A DNA stretch of 64,000 bases from Prostheceraeus crozeri (lineage: Eukaryota > Platyhelminthes > Polycladida > Euryleptidae): positions 136,501-200,500 of the forward strand of contig CAJQUW010010372.1 of NCBI GenBank assembly GCA_907163375.1. Direction: 5' to 3'. Of this stretch, positions 30,128-40,593 are shown in pieces. Both the position numbers and the translations under genes were made by a program. Within the stretch, counting starts at the first letter, position 1. Every line of letters begins with the position of its first letter. The notes beneath the pieces were generated by a model. That model did not search any database. It saw nothing but the letters and a program-made list of their open reading frames with translations, and was not told where the DNA came from.

Positions 30128-31500
30128 GCTGCCAGGTCGTCCAGACCAGTCGCATTGCTTGTATTCATTCGCTTTAGAGCACAGTTAACTTCGTCAACTG
30201 TGATCTGCTGTACTGGGCCAAAGACGGGGCTGCTAATGGGATCTATCGGTGTGGAAACTCCTCTGTCGATATCTTCTCGAAGAATTAACTCCAGCGTTCG
30301 TTGGCCTTTTGACGATCTTGTTTTTATCATTCAATATGTCTCTTGCTCCCCTTCCCATGTGTCCAGCTTCTGGTAAAGATCCATGTATCTTGCGTGCTTG
30401 ACTTCTGTGACTGCCATATTAGCATTTAGGCGAGACTCAACGTATGTGGTAGAGGCGCCTCTTCTCGTGGACCTCCGATTTGCCGTTCTCTGTCATGAGC
30501 CATGTTTCTTTTTCAATCTTCCGTCTACCGGGCTTCGTCATGCCAAATGCTGTTCTTGCCGCTTCTCTTGTCGACTGCTTTATATTTCTCCATGCACTGC
30601 GACGGTCGCAAGAGGGGCAAGTGTATACGTCAGATGATCTCTGCTTCGTTTCCGCTTTCTCTTAGCTTCCATCATTTTATTATAAAGCGGCCATTTTTAT
30701 CACATATGCTCTCCTTCGGTGGCTCTATGCAGATCCTGCAGACCATAGGACGGTGCTGAGCTGCAATCGTCTCGTGCGGGATAACTACACTGGGAATGAT
30801 CAACTGGGGCACTGGGGTACTGGGACGATACATTGCCACTATAGTATGTGGCAAAGTGAGACGGCCGTTTGCTGAACCACATATTGCTGATGACGAGACT
30901 GAGAGTCAGTGAAATCAAGGATTCATTCTCCGTCTTCGCTACGGGCACCGTAACCGTGTTCTACGTGACAATGGTGACCATCGTTGTGCTGACCAACATG
31001 GCCGTTCAGGTCGCCTACGACGATGATGCTCTCATTTGGCGGCACTTCTGCTACATTTTCCTGAAGTAATGTGCAGAGCTTGCCCTTGATCCTGTCTGCG
31101 GTGCGTAGGCGCTGAAGAAGTTGAAACGTTTTTGTTGTGTAGCAACTGCGATCTGCATCAACCGATCGTCATATCGTTGAACTTCCGAAACTGCATCGCG
31201 AAACGCTCTGAAACTACGACAAGCGGGATTTAGATCCACTCCATCGGGTTTCTTGCACGGTGTATATCATGTTGATGCATCGCTGTTTCAAGGATGCAGC
31301 GAATTCGTAGGATCTGCCTGTCGGTGGGTCGATATTGAGCGTTACCACTTGTATATTTCTTCTGTTGGACTCGCTTACTTACGTTCCGACGTCATCTGTG
31401 CGTCGGGAACCTTTGCATACTTTTCGCACAGGCTGGGCCTTGCGTGAACGCGCCGTTTGCGAAGGACGCTCTTGTATGACTACGAATTTCAGGGGAAGAC
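30128..31500 (-). mobile_element. RTE-type LINE remnant, 5' part (endonuclease and start of RT)
   Basis: Reverse strand. Near 31300 the endonuclease start reads QVVTLNIDPPTGRSYEFA, with VQETRWSGSKSR close to 31240. Further on are FNFFSAYAPQTGSRASS (31110-31150), IIVVGDLNGHVGQ near 30990, and HETIAAQHRPMVCRICIEPP near 30760. The RT start follows at 30330-30150 with ITVDEVNCALKRMNTSNATG. The element then breaks at the hAT insertion and resumes at 25868. Stops and frameshifts are scattered throughout. Removing the hAT element would restore the order of RT motifs. Confidence 0.75.
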
Positions 31501-31604
31501 ATTATGAACCATAATAATGTTCTTCTTCTTCTGAGGTGAGATTCGGTTTACAATTTCGTCCGCGACCAGGAGATGATGCTGTGACACACACCCTTATCCC
31601 GGGA

Positions 31605-32080
31605 CCATCTTCACATTCTACCCCATTTGAAGTCGTCTTTGCGAACCAAAACGTAGTCGATCATAGACTTATTGCAACCTGACGATAATGTAATCAACTT
31701 TCGGCGCACTTTCTGAAATGCGTTGCGAGCAACAAGGTCAACTGAATCAGCAAAATCCAGGATATTCAACCCTTTCTTATTACGAAACCCATAGCTGCAA
31801 CCACCGTATGCATCATCGTATTGCCTGTTGTCCAACATGGCCGCTCAGTTCTCCTCCAATCACGACGAAATCTCTTTGGGTGTAGTGCAGCTAACAGGAA
31901 TGTCAGCTGATTCAAAGAGGCTTCTTTTTCGACATCCGGTCTCCCTAATTGCGTCACACAGGCCGAAATGCAGTAGAAAAATCGACCCTTGAATAACCGA
32001 GTGGAATATTTGATCCCAGTACAAGGAAATCTCTAAGGATCTGAATCTCAGCATCGTTGGTTTGATAGGCAATGTTTGAA
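31605..32080 (-). mobile_element. Second RTE-type endonuclease fragment
   Basis: Reverse-strand frames encode CSYGFRNKKGLNILDFADSV and IDYVLVRKDDF (31611-31838), the C-terminal half of an RTE endonuclease. KEASLNQLTFLLAALHPKRF lies just upstream in another frame. It duplicates the endonuclease region of the neighbouring RTE remnant, so it is a separate copy rather than its continuation. It is 5'- and 3'-truncated and frameshifted. Confidence 0.6.
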
Positions 32081-33338
32081 ATTAATCATTAAAAGAAAAA
32101 ACATCATAGTGAAATCTATGATATGGAAGGATGTTTTAACTTCGCGAAGTTTTCATCGCCAAACTTAAGAGACTAAATGAATACACATTCGCCAACCAAC
32201 GTCGATATATGGACGTGGTTATTCAGAATGTTTTCATGGGAAGATGACCCTTTACTCTACATTCAGCATGGAAACATTTACTTACCCGTGCTAACAAAGC
32301 CTTTATCTACGAGGAGCGTTAAAATAGGTTCCAAATCAGAATCAATCTTGTCATACTTGATTTGACCTTGTCTTAACCATCGATACTTTCTCCCATATAG
32401 TCTAATATACAGCTTTTTCGAAGAATCTGCAAAAAAAGACAAGAACATGACTTGGCTAGGTATACAGAAATGAAAGTGAAAGCGAAGTAACTGATATCAA
32501 TTTATTTATCAATAACCGATCAGAATCGACTACTAGACGTAGCCATCATCAGGGTGAATAACTGATTCACTTTATAAGCTGCTACCAAATTGAAATGCGA
32601 AAGTCCTTCAACATGCGACTACTCATTACTTCCTATGTATTATAACAGCAGAAATTTCATTTTCAGCGAATCTGCACACGATCAACCGATGATAAAATTC
32701 ATACTGTTGTGATCATACATGACGCGAAAGAGATTCATTTGAGGTTTCTTAAAAATTGAACCTTCAAGAAGATGTGAAACTCTACTTGAGAATCTAATTG
32801 TGTCGAAAATATTCAATTTGAAATTGAATTATGCAGCTCAGTTTCGAGCTTGACAGTTACTGTTTTAGTGATTTTGTAATTTATACCATTTATGTTCAGA
32901 GCTAGTAATTTAACCTACCATGAATCATTCCGATATCATACCAATAATGTAAATGTGTATCATTTAGAGGTAGCGTTGAAACAACCATGAAAGTGCAGAA
33001 TTCAAATAGCATAAACTTCAAAAAGTTATTCAAATAACACATTTGAAAACTATTTATTTTGGCTAATTTTCTGAAATATAATGACTATTATACAATAATT
33101 TAAGCAAAAAATATTCACACAACAATTTATACAAAAGAAGTGTAAGATGATGCGTCTATATTCTAATGATTTCAAATTTATCACGTGAAACCTATTCAGG
33201 TGGTAATCTTAACTGACACTTGCTCGTTTGCAAACGATGCGGGTTAAGCATTTGGACGTGCACAATGCGTGAAATGTCACGGTTAGGGCAGAGTGAAAAG
33301 TTGTCACTAGGATACGGGAGTCACGGCAAACGAAGGAG
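32081..33338. other. Non-coding AT-rich stretch with a hammerhead-like motif
   Basis: No protein-like frame. On the reverse strand at 32524-32552, CTGATGA is followed by a 6-bp hairpin (GGCTAC-GTCTA-GTAGTC) and GATT. This resembles a decayed hammerhead core like those carried by Penelope-like elements. The rest is plain AT-rich sequence. Confidence 0.35.
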
Positions 33339-33346
33339 TTTCAGAT

Positions 33347-34588
33347 AAGTGATGTGCGGCTATAACCGTAGTTGCGGTTAACTGCGGTTAACCGTTGTGA
33401 CCACGGTTAATGACCACAGCGGTCAAAAGTACTACGGTTATAGTCGGTCACGGTTAACGTGACCAGTGATTGTGGTTAATCTCGGTTACATTTTGAATTG
33501 GAATATAAATTTCTCTTTTTGTTTTACTTTTGAAACTTTAAATTAATGGCAATTGACTATTGTCTTAAAGTTGAAAAATAACAAGATATTTATAGAAATC
33601 TGAATAATGTCAGAATCATCATACGTGTTGTATCATGAAAATTAATTGTACAGGTATGCTAGGTTTGTGCATTTGCTTTACTTAAAATTAACACCTCTGT
33701 TAGATGTCTGCGTAAGCAAGTAGACGACTGTAACATGATATATTACATAATTGGCTGCAAGTTCTAATCTCAGTTATTGGTATGAGAACATGTACGTACA
33801 CAATATCAAAGTTAATAACAATTAAAAACTTTAACGCTCGATAGACTTGATCTTGACTTTCCATTTACCACGACTAATCATGTCTCACATTCAGGCCACC
33901 TTAATGGGATATTTCCATATACATGTAGGCCTAGACTACGAACTATGATTAGGAGGATACGCAAAATCTTTCTTATTTAATCACAAGTAGGCCTCTTTGG
34001 TGTAGACCATCCTATGCGGTAACGTAGCCTGCACTATATACAGGTATAATTATTAGCTGACCTATCTTGATTGAAGCGTCTGTCAAATAAAGGAAAGAAT
34101 AGCTTAATCACATAGTGTACCATAGGCCAATAGAACAATCGCCTATATGATTCGCATTTGTAACGCATGCAAAACCGCTGTCTTTGACTACATGTGTACA
34201 TGTATTTGATAAACTGCATTAACCACGAATTTTTTAAAAATGAAGCTTTGTATAATAATAGCTGGGCAAGATAAGCCAAGCTGGCACAGGTCTATTAGTC
34301 AGTATTTTGTCGATAAGTGATGTGAAGCATGTCATGCATAAGACTATTATGCAAGCTGTAGTTTATTACGATGACCAGTAGGTAACCGATATAATGCATT
34401 GATTCAACAAGCGCATACGTTCAAACGATTAACAGTCGGATATACAATATGTATATCCGACATACATGTATCTCTGCGGTTAACGGTCGGTTACGGTCAG
34501 AACTCTAACGGTTGCGGTTGGTCACAGTTGTAAATCCCATTATTGCGGTTGGTTACGGTTAAGAAATTCATGTAACCGCACATCACTA
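33347..34588. mobile_element. hAT-type MITE (1242 bp) with GGTTA-rich subterminal repeats
   Basis: Terminal inverted repeats (A/T)AGTGATGTGCGG(C/T)TA at 33347 and 34588 are flanked by an exact 8-bp target duplication TTTCAGAT (33339-33346 and 34589-34596). Both ends carry clusters of CGGTTA/GGTCAC motifs (33355-33490 and 34470-34575), as in hAT subterminal regions. The AT-rich interior has no transposase. It is non-autonomous, and the exact duplication suggests a fairly recent insertion. Confidence 0.85.
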
Positions 34589-34596
34589 TTTCAGAT

Positions 34597-36680
34597 ATAA
34601 AATGCTCTGGTTTATGCGGTTGAACAACGTGCACAATGATCGCACATGATGAAATCAGGAAGCCAACGTGTTTCACAGTAGTTGACTTGGTCAGTGGGTT
34701 AAGATAGCAGTCAACAGGTGGCATAAAATAAGTCGATATCCAACAGTCAAGATAAGATCTCTGTAAAGAAGTGATCAGCTGCCACATTTTGCAACAACTA
34801 TCAAATTAGAGAAGGTCGTGTTTAAAGTTCGAATAAGACATCACTTCTAGTTGAGATAACATTATGGTCATCAACATAAAGGCGGGCAGAAGTTGATTCA
34901 ACCAGACAATCAAACAAAAATGGTGTAGGTTCAAGGACTGATTCTTGAAGCACATGTTGACTATTACCTGCTTGCACCGCTGCACCGGCCATGGTAACCG
35001 GTGCACCGATAATGTTATCAGCTGCAATGAAGCACTGAAGTGCAGCCGAAATATAACTTCTTTTTCGCTCTAGACTGATGGTTAATAAAGACCTCAAGAT
35101 CTTCTTCAAGGTTAGTTTTCTATCTTGTGTTCTAAATGTTTAGAATTTGATACAAATTTCATTAAGTACTGGGAATATTCAATAAACTTACTAGGATTCT
35201 TTTAATTTTATTTTGCCAATTCTTGCAAGTGACTCTCATATTTAGCCGCAACCAGAAAGTGGCAAAAAGTTCAATGCACTAAGTCAGTGGCAGACGAAAC
35301 GTCCACGTTTTAATTGTTTCTTTTACAATGCATATACATTATGCACGTGCAGTATCAAACAAAGGAAGAGCTTATCATTGATACTTTTTAAACTTAAGAA
35401 AAATACAACATCTGAAAACAGGAGAAATAGAATGAAGCGGAGCCATGTCACCGCAATCAACAAATTGCTGTTCAGGAGGGTCAACATCCAGGCACAACTT
35501 GGTTTCAGGCAGTCTCTTTGAAATGATACAATGCAACCATATCGTGCGGAAACATCCTTCGGACAGAACGCTGGATATATCTTGAGATTCTGGAGTATGA
35601 GATTCCTATCAGACTATGAGATGGACATATGACAATTACGCTATGAAATTCCAAGATACTTAGGTCTCGAGAAATGAGATTTTGTGGCCTTAACTGACTT
35701 CTCATGAACTTGAATCATCTATTATTTTTGTCACTTTTTCGCATTTTCTTATTATCAGGAAATGTGTCAGTAAATTAATGATATAGCATTGATTTTCAGA
35801 ATGCTTCAATTTCATCACTTTGAAATTTGAAGTGTAAAATGAATTGAATTGATTAAGAGAATTGAATAATGTTCTCCTAGTTAGATTAACCATGTTGCAT
35901 GCTTAAAGATCATTCCTCTGTATCTGTTGCGACTAAGATTTGCGGATAGAATTAATTAATTTTAAGTAGAACTGTACAGTAAAATGTCAATTTCATCAAA
36001 ATTCGAACGTTTCGGGTCACCGGACCAAAAACTTGTTCTCGCAAAAGAACCGGTGAACCGTGAGGAGCCCCACGTATTAAACATTGATTTATCTGAAACG
36101 AGGAGATTTTTTCTTAGGCGATAGAGGTTATCACATATGATTAAAAAATGAATCAAAGCTGCTCGCTATGCCAAACAGTTCGTGTCCACGTCGGGATAGG
36201 CGGTTTCAACACGATGACCCCTCTAACCTTTATATAGTATCTGATTTCTATGACTGAAACTTCCGTACAAAGAATTTAAACTGTGCGTGTACATGAAATC
36301 ATAGAATAAAAGAGCAAAAGTTGAAAGTTGAAAGGAAGTGGAAGTTGGCACAGAATCATTGGAAAAACAACCTCTCCTTCTGTACATGTTTTTCCAATGA
36401 TTGCTCTCAAGATATTTTCCATGTTATTTATCTCTTCTTTTGCAACCACTACTGGTTGCTCAAAATTCTTGATACCACATTGATTGTTGTCATTCATTCA
36501 TTCATATCCAGAAATCCAAAATTCCTGATCAGTGATCATCCTCTACTTCATTCAGCTCAACACTCAAAAATGAATCGTGTTATTGCTGCACACTGTAAAA
36601 CAAATCGCCATCGAAGCTGTTTTGTGATCTCCTTATCTGTGAGAGCTGGTTGACTAGTTTAAACTTAAGACGCATACTAG
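34597..36680. other. Mostly non-coding AT-rich stretch
   Basis: Apart from the possible exon at 34825-35109 and a perfect 16-bp hairpin at 36354-36402, I see no gene, RNA or mobile element. A reverse-strand segment near 35440-35520 reads ETKLCLDVDPPEQQFVDCGD and might be another exon or an old transposon piece, but this is weak. Confidence 0.35.
34825..35109 (-). CDS. Possible exon(s) of an unrecognised gene
   Basis: An open reverse-strand frame of about 95 codons begins MKKILRSLLTISLERKRSYI and includes ADNIIGAPVTMAGAAVQAG and PTPFLFDCLVESTSARLYVD. A donor-like CAG|GTAATAG occurs inside it at about 34968. The composition is more protein-like than the surroundings, but no domain is recognisable. 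It could be a host exon or a chance frame. Confidence 0.2.
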
Positions 36681-36686
36681 TTCCCT

Positions 36687-37434
36687 AGTAATGTATATAT
36701 GACCGGTCCAGGAAAACCAAAAAAAAATAAGATACCTCAAAAATGCAAACAATGTATATATGACCGACTCAGGACAACTAAAAAAAATAAGATACCTCCA
36801 GAATGAGTATAGGAAATATTTCATACACTGAAAAAGTTTTATAAATAAAAATAATATTACGGATAAAATCAAAAAAACAGTTTTAAGCTCGTTGGGATTT
36901 TTCCTTATACTGAAAAGAGGTTCCAAAAATATCACGTGGTCGAAAATTTAGGTAGTCTAAAAAATATCAAAAATTTACATAGTCTAAGAATTTCACTTAG
37001 TCGAAAATTTCCGTAGTCTAAAATTTAGGTAGTCTAAAAATTTCACATAGTCTAAAAGAATCAGAAGATTGTATTCAAAATATTTATTAAAAAATGGAAA
37101 CCTCAAAAGTGGAAGAAACCTCAAAAATGAAAGAAACTTCGAGAATGGAAGGAACTTCGAGAATATAGCCTTAGTTAATAAATGAACGTAGTTCTACTTT
37201 AATGGACATTGAAAAGATGAACATTGAAAAACACAAAGATAGAGTACGTTATATGAAAGATAAGGAATCTCAATTATTATTAAGATTAGAGCATTATGAT
37301 CAATTAAGAAAGAGATGGTCTAAAGTCAAGAATGTAACGCAAGGCACTGGAATATCTTTAACAATAAGTTTAGGAGTATTTACAATTGTTATTTCTTCAG
37401 GTGTTTTAGTAATTCCAGTAGTTGCTACTGCTTT
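36687..37434 (+). repeat. Polinton 2 left terminal inverted repeat
   Basis: 748 bp, mirrored at 59170-60059. It begins AGTAATGTATATATGACCGG. It contains two copies of a 70-90-bp outer unit (GACCG..CAGGA..AC..AAAAAAATAAGATACCTC), a minisatellite of (C/G)TAGTCTAAAA-type units at about 36940-37060, a pentad of GAAACCTCAAAA/GAAACTTCGAGAATGGAA units at 37099-37170, and the 5' end of the membrane gene at 37202. The inner end (GTTGCTACTGCTTT) matches the right copy exactly. Confidence 0.9.
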
Positions 37435-37816
37435 AACAGGTACGGGTGTTTTTACAACTTCACTTGTTACAATGTTAGATAAATCTCTAATTACTGAGAA
37501 ACGAAAATCATTAAAAAATAAACATTTACATACTAAAGAAGTTTATGATAAACTACATTATTATTTTCAAAGAGTGTGTGATGATAATGTTATTGCGTTT
37601 GATGAGATTGAAAAATTTGATCAAATAGCTAATGAAGTAAATCAAATATCATTTCAATTACAGTCAGAAAAAGTTGATGACAAGAATAAACAGGATGGAA
37701 AAACTTCTCTTGAGGAAACTGATGAAGTTTTTTTAGAAGAACTAAAAACTTTAAGCGAAACTTTCAGCAAAACTTTATTAAACAAAACTTTAGACGCCAA
37801 AGCAATGAAAAAATAA
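37202..37816 (+). CDS. Polinton 2 membrane/coiled-coil protein (204 aa), start inside the TIR
   Basis: Starts MDIEKMNIEKHKDRVRYMKD. A charged N-terminal coiled coil is followed by a long hydrophobic region (about residues 50-90: ISLTISLGVFTIVISSGVLV then IPVVATALTGTG), likely one hairpin or two membrane spans. A second charged helical half ends with a lysine-rich tail. The first 75 or so codons lie in the terminal repeat, so an N-terminal copy exists at the other end (59170-59400, reverse strand) without the rest. The family recurs in Polintons with unknown function; a membrane-active virion protein is plausible. The open frame looks whole. Confidence 0.6.
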   Translation: MDIEKMNIEKHKDRVRYMKDKESQLLLRLEHYDQLRKRWSKVKNVTQGTGISLTISLGVFTIVISSGVLVIPVVATALTGTGVFTTSLVTMLDKSLITEKRKSLKNKHLHTKEVYDKLHYYFQRVCDDNVIAFDEIEKFDQIANEVNQISFQLQSEKVDDKNKQDGKTSLEETDEVFLEELKTLSETFSKTLLNKTLDAKAMKK

Positions 37817-37883
37817 TTTGTTCAGTAAAATGTTTTTGCTGTATTCCAATGTTACCACAAAATTCAAATATTATATTTTAAAA

Positions 37884-38682
37884 ATGGATAAAATTAAAGC
37901 TGATAATCAAAAAAGAATCCAACAATTAGATGAGTTAATAAAACAAAAAAATATTATAAAAGAAAATCATACTCAGCATAGAATGATAAAAGCTGGTATT
38001 CAATCTGATATGTTTGAAAAAATGCAGCAAACCGAGCCAGCAAAAACTGATTTTGAAAAAACTATTGAACCATTTAAAAAGCTTGAAAAAGAACTTACAA
38101 ATAATGATAAACAAATTAATATAGCAGATCCAGAGCACAAAACTATATTAGATGACTATGGATTACTAGAATCAAACATTAATAAGAAATCACCAAAATC
38201 TATGCAATTTGAACATTCTATTTCATTTATAGATGGACAAACAATACCTAGATTTTATCTCGGACAAAAAGAAATATTTCCACAACCTTTTCGAGGTTTA
38301 ATTTTTTCACCAGATAAATCTCCTTTAAGTTTAGATAGAAATTTTGTTGATCTTTTAAGAGGAGCAGATTTAAAAATATGCTGTAGAAGATCTCATAAAA
38401 TATGAAGCTATGTTAGATAGAGTTGATGAGTCAACGGGAGTTAAAGTAGGAAAGGGTTTTAAAACAGAAACAACTATATTTTTACCAGATGACCCACTAG
38501 AATTAATAAATAGATTAGAGATTTTAATATCTGCAATAAAAGAAGGACATAACTGGAATTTTAACGAAATACATGCAATCTTAAAAAGACTGTTAGAAAA
38601 GATTTTTATAAATGAAGATGATTATAAAAATATAGCTGAAACATGTCGTTTTCAATTTTTTCATATAAAAAATGTTTCATAA
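37884..38682 (+). pseudogene. Polinton 2 coiled-coil protein of unknown function (interrupted)
   Basis: Starts MDKIKADNQKRIQQLDELIK, a clear coiled coil, followed by FEHSISFIDGQTIPRFYLGQ and IFSPDKSPLSLDRNFVDLLR. A C-terminal part continues with DESTGVKVGKGFKTETTIFL and INRLEILISAIKEGHN. The two parts read like one protein of about 260 residues and the gene is broken about once. It sits between the membrane protein and the penton-like gene, spaced tightly on the same strand, so the left-end genes form one rightward block. The family is not recognised. Confidence 0.5.
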
Positions 38683-38687
38683 AAAAA

Positions 38688-39490
38688 ATGTCTGCGAGAG
38701 AATTATCATCAGCAGAACTAGAAAAAATTGATAATCATTTAGAAAATCTAGCAGAGATTTTGGGTTCATCAAAATTTAGTGCGACGTTAAAAATTATAAC
38801 AACTACTTCATCACACACTTATAATTTAGAACCTATTCTACATTTGGAACAAAATAAAAATTATCAAATTGCATTGACTAGTTTCTCCACATTTAACACT
38901 ATTCAAAATGTTATAAAAGATGTGAATGATCAATTTAGATATTCTACTGATAAAGGCAAAACGTGGAAAGTACTAACTTTTCTTCCTGGTTCTTACGAAG
39001 TTGAATCAATATCAAATGAAATTAAGAGACATTTAGGTATACCATTTAAAGATAAGAATTAACTACATTTTGCAGTTGAACCGGCAGTTAATAAATTTTC
39101 TCTTACATTGTACGAAAATCATCAAGTTGATTTTAATCATGATAGATCATTGTCAGAGCTATTAGGATTTAATAAACAAACCTATAGTCAAGGTTATCAT
39201 TTAGGTGAGAAGATTCCAAAAATAACTGAAATAAATTCAATTGTTGTACATTGTGACATTATTGAAGGAGGATATATAAATGGTAAATTGTCAAATTTCA
39301 TATTCAGTTTTCCAGCTTTTACTGTACCCATTGGTTATAGATTAAATGTAATTCCACAAACATTAATATATTTCACTATTACAAGAAAACTATTAACAGC
39401 ATTAACATTAGAATCGCTGATGAGAAAGGACAAGAAATAAATTTTGGAGGTGAAGAGATTATGATAGATCTTTTGGTTAGAGAAGTTTAA
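38688..39490 (+). pseudogene. Polinton 2 penton-like minor capsid protein (broken)
   Basis: Starts MSARELSSAELEKIDNHLEN. The motifs NYQIALTSFSTFNTIQNV and PGSYEVESISNEIKRHLG, then SLSELLGFNKQTY, VHCDIIEGGYINGKLSNFIF and FPAFTVPIGYRL, follow the conserved penton-like (single jelly-roll) pattern of Polintons (LL GF, H-C-D-(I/L)-..G-S-(Y)-.NG..SN-(I/L)-.YSF). The product would form capsid vertices. It is followed closely by the packaging ATPase. The frame is interrupted a couple of times. Confidence 0.7.
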
Positions 39491-39533
39491 ATTTATTTTT
39501 CTTCTTCTTACAAATAAAAATTATTTTATTAAA

Positions 39534-40290
39534 AATGAGTGAAGAAATTTTTACAAAATTACCATTAAATAAAAAAAAACTTAAGTTTAATCATCATCCA
39601 AATTTATCGAATAAAGTTCTGTCAGTTATTTGTGGAAGATCAGGATGTGGAAAAACATATTTATTATTTAAAATTTTAACGACTCCAAAGTTTTTGGATT
39701 ATAAAATCCTATAATTTATACAACAACAGCAGAACAACCCGTCTATCAATTTTTAAAATGTGGATTTGAAAATAATCTTACAAAAACAGCAATTGCTTCA
39801 TTATTCAAAGAACATGAAAAATCTGAAGATGAAGAAGAAATAAGTTCGTGGTGTGAAGAAGCAGCAAAAAATAATCAGTTAGTAGAATCCAATAAAAATA
39901 AGCATATAAAGATACAATTAATAGATGATAGTGGTAATATGCAAGATCCTAGTAAACTAGATAAAACAATGAAACATTGTGTAATTTTTAATGATTGTGT
40001 TAATGATAGAAATCAGTCAGTTCAGAGAAATTATTTCACAGGAGGAAGACATAACAACTGTAGTGTTTTTTATTTAACACAAAGTATGTATTCATTAGAT
40101 GGAAGTGTTATTAGAAAGAATGCCAATATATTTATACTATTTGAAATAAACGCAAGAAATGTATGTGATTTATTAAGAGATTTATGTATAAGAGATAAAT
40201 ATGAATTTAAACATTCGTGTAATAATGCTTGGTCAGAAGATTATGGCTTCATTACAATTAATATTGACAAAAAAACACATGATACATTAC
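39534..40290 (+). pseudogene. Polinton 2 genome-packaging ATPase (broken)
   Basis: Starts MSEEIFTKLPLNKKKLKFNH. The Walker A loop is ICGRSGCGKTYLLFKIL. Walker B reads HCVIFNDCVNDRNQS, followed by NNCSVFYLTQSMYSLD (sensor strand plus TQS) and NIFILFEINARNVCDLLRDL. This is the A32-like packaging ATPase order. It lies after the penton-like gene and is convergent with pPolB. The 3' end of the gene forms one arm of a long palindrome at 40246-40377. It is interrupted a few times. Confidence 0.75.
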
Positions 40291-40377
40291 AATGCAATTA
40301 TATTTTTCTATTTTCTATTTTTCTATTTTCTATAACTCTATCATGTGTTTTTTTGTCAATATTAATTGTAATAAAGC
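40246..40377. repeat. Long palindrome at the ATPase 3' end
   Basis: Arms of 39 bp (40246-40284 and 40339-40377) pair with one mismatch around a 54-base T-rich loop. The left arm encodes the ATPase C-terminal residues GFITINIDKK. The right arm is an inverted copy of it. It lies between the convergent ATPase and pPolB genes, where a bidirectional 3'-end signal would be expected. Confidence 0.7.
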
Positions 40378-40593
40378 ATGTAATTCAACAAAGAAACACA
40401 TGCGGAGTGATCGAATAATTTATTGTTTTCTTATAATTTTTCTTAATCTTTGAAAATTTAGAAGTTTAAAAATTAGACAATTTAAAAGGTAAAGCAGTTA
40501 TTCCATCAGACTGATTAGCGTTCTGAAGCAATGACAAAACAAGACACATTACACGAATTTGCAAGAATTTAAGCTAGTAGGTAAAGCAATTAT

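Noticed and set aside
25861-30135. Reading the whole 25-31 kb block as one LINE
   Set aside because: Two different endonuclease/RT types and two independent sets of target duplications show it is three nested elements.
36654-36935. Reverse frame of 93 codons across the Polinton 2 TIR
   Set aside because: Phe/Ile/Tyr-rich reading of AT-rich terminal-repeat DNA; not protein-like.
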